From the NCBI GenBank assembly GCA_948844705.1, contig CAQNVT010000189.1:1-7602 (forward strand): a DNA stretch of 7,602 nt. The letters run 5' to 3'. The position numbers and the translations under genes are program-made. This DNA is from an uncultured Dorea sp. (GTDB lineage: Bacteria > Bacillota > Clostridia > Lachnospirales > Lachnospiraceae). Below the pieces are notes generated by a model, which was given only the letters and a program-made list of their open reading frames with translations, was not told the DNA's origin and did no database searches. Below, in pieces: positions 6,414 through 7,602 of this stretch (the stretch's first letter is position 1; the number at the start of each line of letters is the position of its first letter).

Positions 6414-6940
6414 ATGAATATCTTACAAAAAATCTCTACCGACCATTATAAAGAAATTAAATATACTCTTCATCCCAGAAAAACTGAGATGGAAAATATT
6501 GATAAAATGATTAACTGTGGTGATCCTTCCTTCGGCGGCACCATGTATTCCTGTCCCCACTGCGGCTATCTTAAATATGTTTCCTTCCACTGCCTTGTTT
6601 CCGAGGGTGGACTCAGTGATAATAACTTTTGGAAAACAGTCAATCATTTCAACTACAACTATTTACGTAATGCTTTCCGTACCGCCCTCCTTAACAAAAT
6701 GGAAGCTAAAATTGGCCCTTCCTTTACAACCGCCATGAAGATAATGCTTACGTAGAGGAGTCTCTCCCTGCCATTGAATTTATTCAGCGGCTCATCCGGC
6801 ATATCCCGGAAAAGCACTTTAAGATGATCCGCTATGGCGGGCTCTATGCCTGTCATCGTGAATCCGATCCAAAACTAAACCATACCATTTCAAAAGAAAA
6901 ACATCTCTTTTTTCTGGATTACCTGAAATGGAGAAAATAG
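6414..6940 (+). pseudogene. IS91-like transposase remnant with two internal deletions and a frameshift
   Basis: Three blocks of a zinc-binding IS91-type transposase are fused. The first, from ATG 6414, has the N-terminal domain with YTLHPRKTEMENIDKM and the zinc half-site CPHCGYLKYVSFHC. The second begins immediately after this HC (LVSEGGLSDNNFW through KMEAKIGPSF), so the second Cys pair of the zinc site and the segment before the LVSEGG motif are gone. At about 6725 the reading frame changes: the original frame ends in TAG at 6755, while the coding sense continues in another frame as YNRHEDNAYVEESLPAIEF through YGGLYACH to KWRK and TAG at 6940. The region expected between GPSF and YNRH, where the catalytic part lies, is missing, as is the C-terminal Cys-rich end. 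What remains is about 175 codons against roughly 380-400 in a complete transposase by memory. The element is dead. The family call rests on recognised motifs. Confidence 0.8.
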
Positions 6941-6961
6941 AATATAAACGCCCCTCTGTTC

Positions 6962-7144
6962 TTAGCTTTTTACCGGCTCCCCTTTCTGATCCTCTATTTC
7001 CACCTTATACATCGGGAATACTTCCTGCCCTGCCACAGTCTGTCCGCTGTCAGCAGGTCTGGAAACACCATATACAAAGTCTTCCTTTATAAACCCAAGC
7101 GGTATAATACATTCACCGTCCGCTCCTTTCTGTCGGAAAAAATT
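6962..7144 (-). pseudogene. C-terminal fragment of an unidentified protein, 5' end lost
   Basis: The minus strand is open for 60 codons with a protein-like composition, containing GADGECIIPLGFIKEDFVYG, then SRPADSGQTVAGQEVFPMYK and ending EIEDQKGEPVKS before TAA (6964-6962). There is no ATG, GTG or TTG start with a ribosome site; the frame is closed upstream by TAA at 7147-7145, exactly where the adjoining kinase fragment begins on the other strand. The Gly/Asp/Glu-rich pattern with alternating hydrophobic residues suggests a beta-rich domain. I do not recognise the family. The fragment was missed as a gene because it lacks a start; it is probably the 3' end of a gene cut by the rearrangement at 7145-7149, though a chance open frame is possible. 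Confidence 0.5.
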
Positions 7145-7148
7145 TTAA

Positions 7149-7522
7149 TTTAAGGATGAATGGAATTATTGTCAGGAAAATCAGCTTGATTTCTGGGATT
7201 ATATGGATAAAAGAGTCTCCCGGTCCTCAACCGGAGTCATGATCCTCCCCCAGTTTGGTTCCTCCGGAACTCCGGATATTAACTATCAGGTTACGGGAAC
7301 TATCGCGGGCCTTACACTGCACACAACTGTGGATGAGCTGTATCTGGCCCTTAAGGAAGCGCTGGCATTTCAGATGAAACTTGCCTGTGAGCATGTCGCC
7401 TGCGCAGGTGTGAAGAACCGGATGAAGAAAAAGGCGAGATATTTGAAAAGAAATACGCCGCATATAAAAGATTATATGAAAAAATGCATTTAGGGACAGG
7501 GTATTTTCAATCTGGGACGTAG
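7149..7522 (+). pseudogene. FGGY-family carbohydrate kinase remnant (C-terminal domain, internally deleted, frameshifted)
   Basis: Coding sense starts without a start codon at 7149 (FKDEWNYCQENQLDFWDYM) and continues through STGVMILPQFGSSGTPD, then GTIAGLTLHTTVDELYLAL and FQMKLACEHVACAGV. That is the conserved C-terminal domain of FGGY sugar kinases, around the LP.f.GsgTP and GLTL.T motifs. Near 7413-7418 the frame changes: the initial frame ends with TAG at 7493, but the other frame reads PDEEKGEIFEKKYAAYKRLYEKMH and stops at 7522, the typical kinase C-terminal tail. The GGG.K/AS nucleotide-binding segment that should lie between is absent. The whole N-terminal domain is also gone. The ATG at 7203 has no ribosome site and is an internal methionine, so no 96-residue protein should be annotated. 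Substrate class (xylulose-, fuculose-like or other) cannot be told. Confidence 0.75.
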
Positions 7523-7602
7523 TAAAATTAATTTCAATGTCATTAAGTTAAGAAAATACTAATTTCGAAAGGCACATGATGAGGGATACACCCTTGGATC
7601 AT

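Noticed and set aside
7576..7602. Possible gene start (ATG 7576 or 7579) at the right edge after GAAAGG
   Set aside because: Only eight or nine codons are visible with no recognisable content; a minus-strand frame is equally open here.
1..7602. CRISPR array, tRNA, rRNA or phage attachment site
   Set aside because: No regularly spaced repeats, cloverleaf-like sequences or duplicated tRNA ends were seen on either strand.

Overview
The window looks like part of a chromosome of an anaerobic, low-to-moderate GC Firmicute, most likely a gut Clostridia/Lachnospiraceae-type bacterium. The grounds are strong purine-rich ribosome binding sites (AGGAGG type), tight same-strand gene packing, AT-rich promoters, and protein sequences of clostridial character. 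This is inference from style and not a taxonomic identification.

Positions 1-5124, read leftward (minus strand), form one compact six-gene cluster. In transcription order it holds two tandem paralogous MalY/PatB-type PLP C-S beta-lyases (5124-3925 and 3923-2727), a MarR-family regulator (2672-2181), a small four-helix membrane protein (2114-1683), a larger polytopic membrane protein (1668-913), and a peptidase M19 (renal-dipeptidase type) metallo-dipeptidase that runs off the left edge (895-1). Gaps are 1, 54, 66, 14 and 17 bases. The genes read as one function: import of a small substrate by the two membrane proteins, cleavage of a dipeptide by the M19 enzyme, and C-S bond cleavage of the released cysteine conjugate or thioether amino acid by the lyases, under MarR control. 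That resembles the Cys-Gly-conjugate end of the mercapturate or glutathione-conjugate route. The substrate is not visible in the sequence.

Positions 5125-5329 are a divergent control region. It has a good extended -10 promoter for the rightward gene, an AT-rich weak promoter for the leftward operon, and a 10-bp perfect palindrome (5190-5199) that is a candidate MarR operator. Rightward lies ddh, meso-diaminopimelate dehydrogenase (5330-6316), closed by a strong intrinsic terminator (6345-6390). A smaller hairpin just before it has its T-tract on the other strand.

Positions 6414-7522 are gene debris. There is an IS91-like transposase remnant with two internal deletions and a frameshift (6414-6940). 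Next is a 60-residue C-terminal gene fragment on the minus strand (7144-6962). Last is the C-terminal part of an FGGY-family sugar kinase with its own internal deletion and frameshift (7149-7522). The last two are broken at essentially the same point (about 7145-7149), which marks a rearrangement scar. The final 80 bases are AT-rich and hold nothing I can support.
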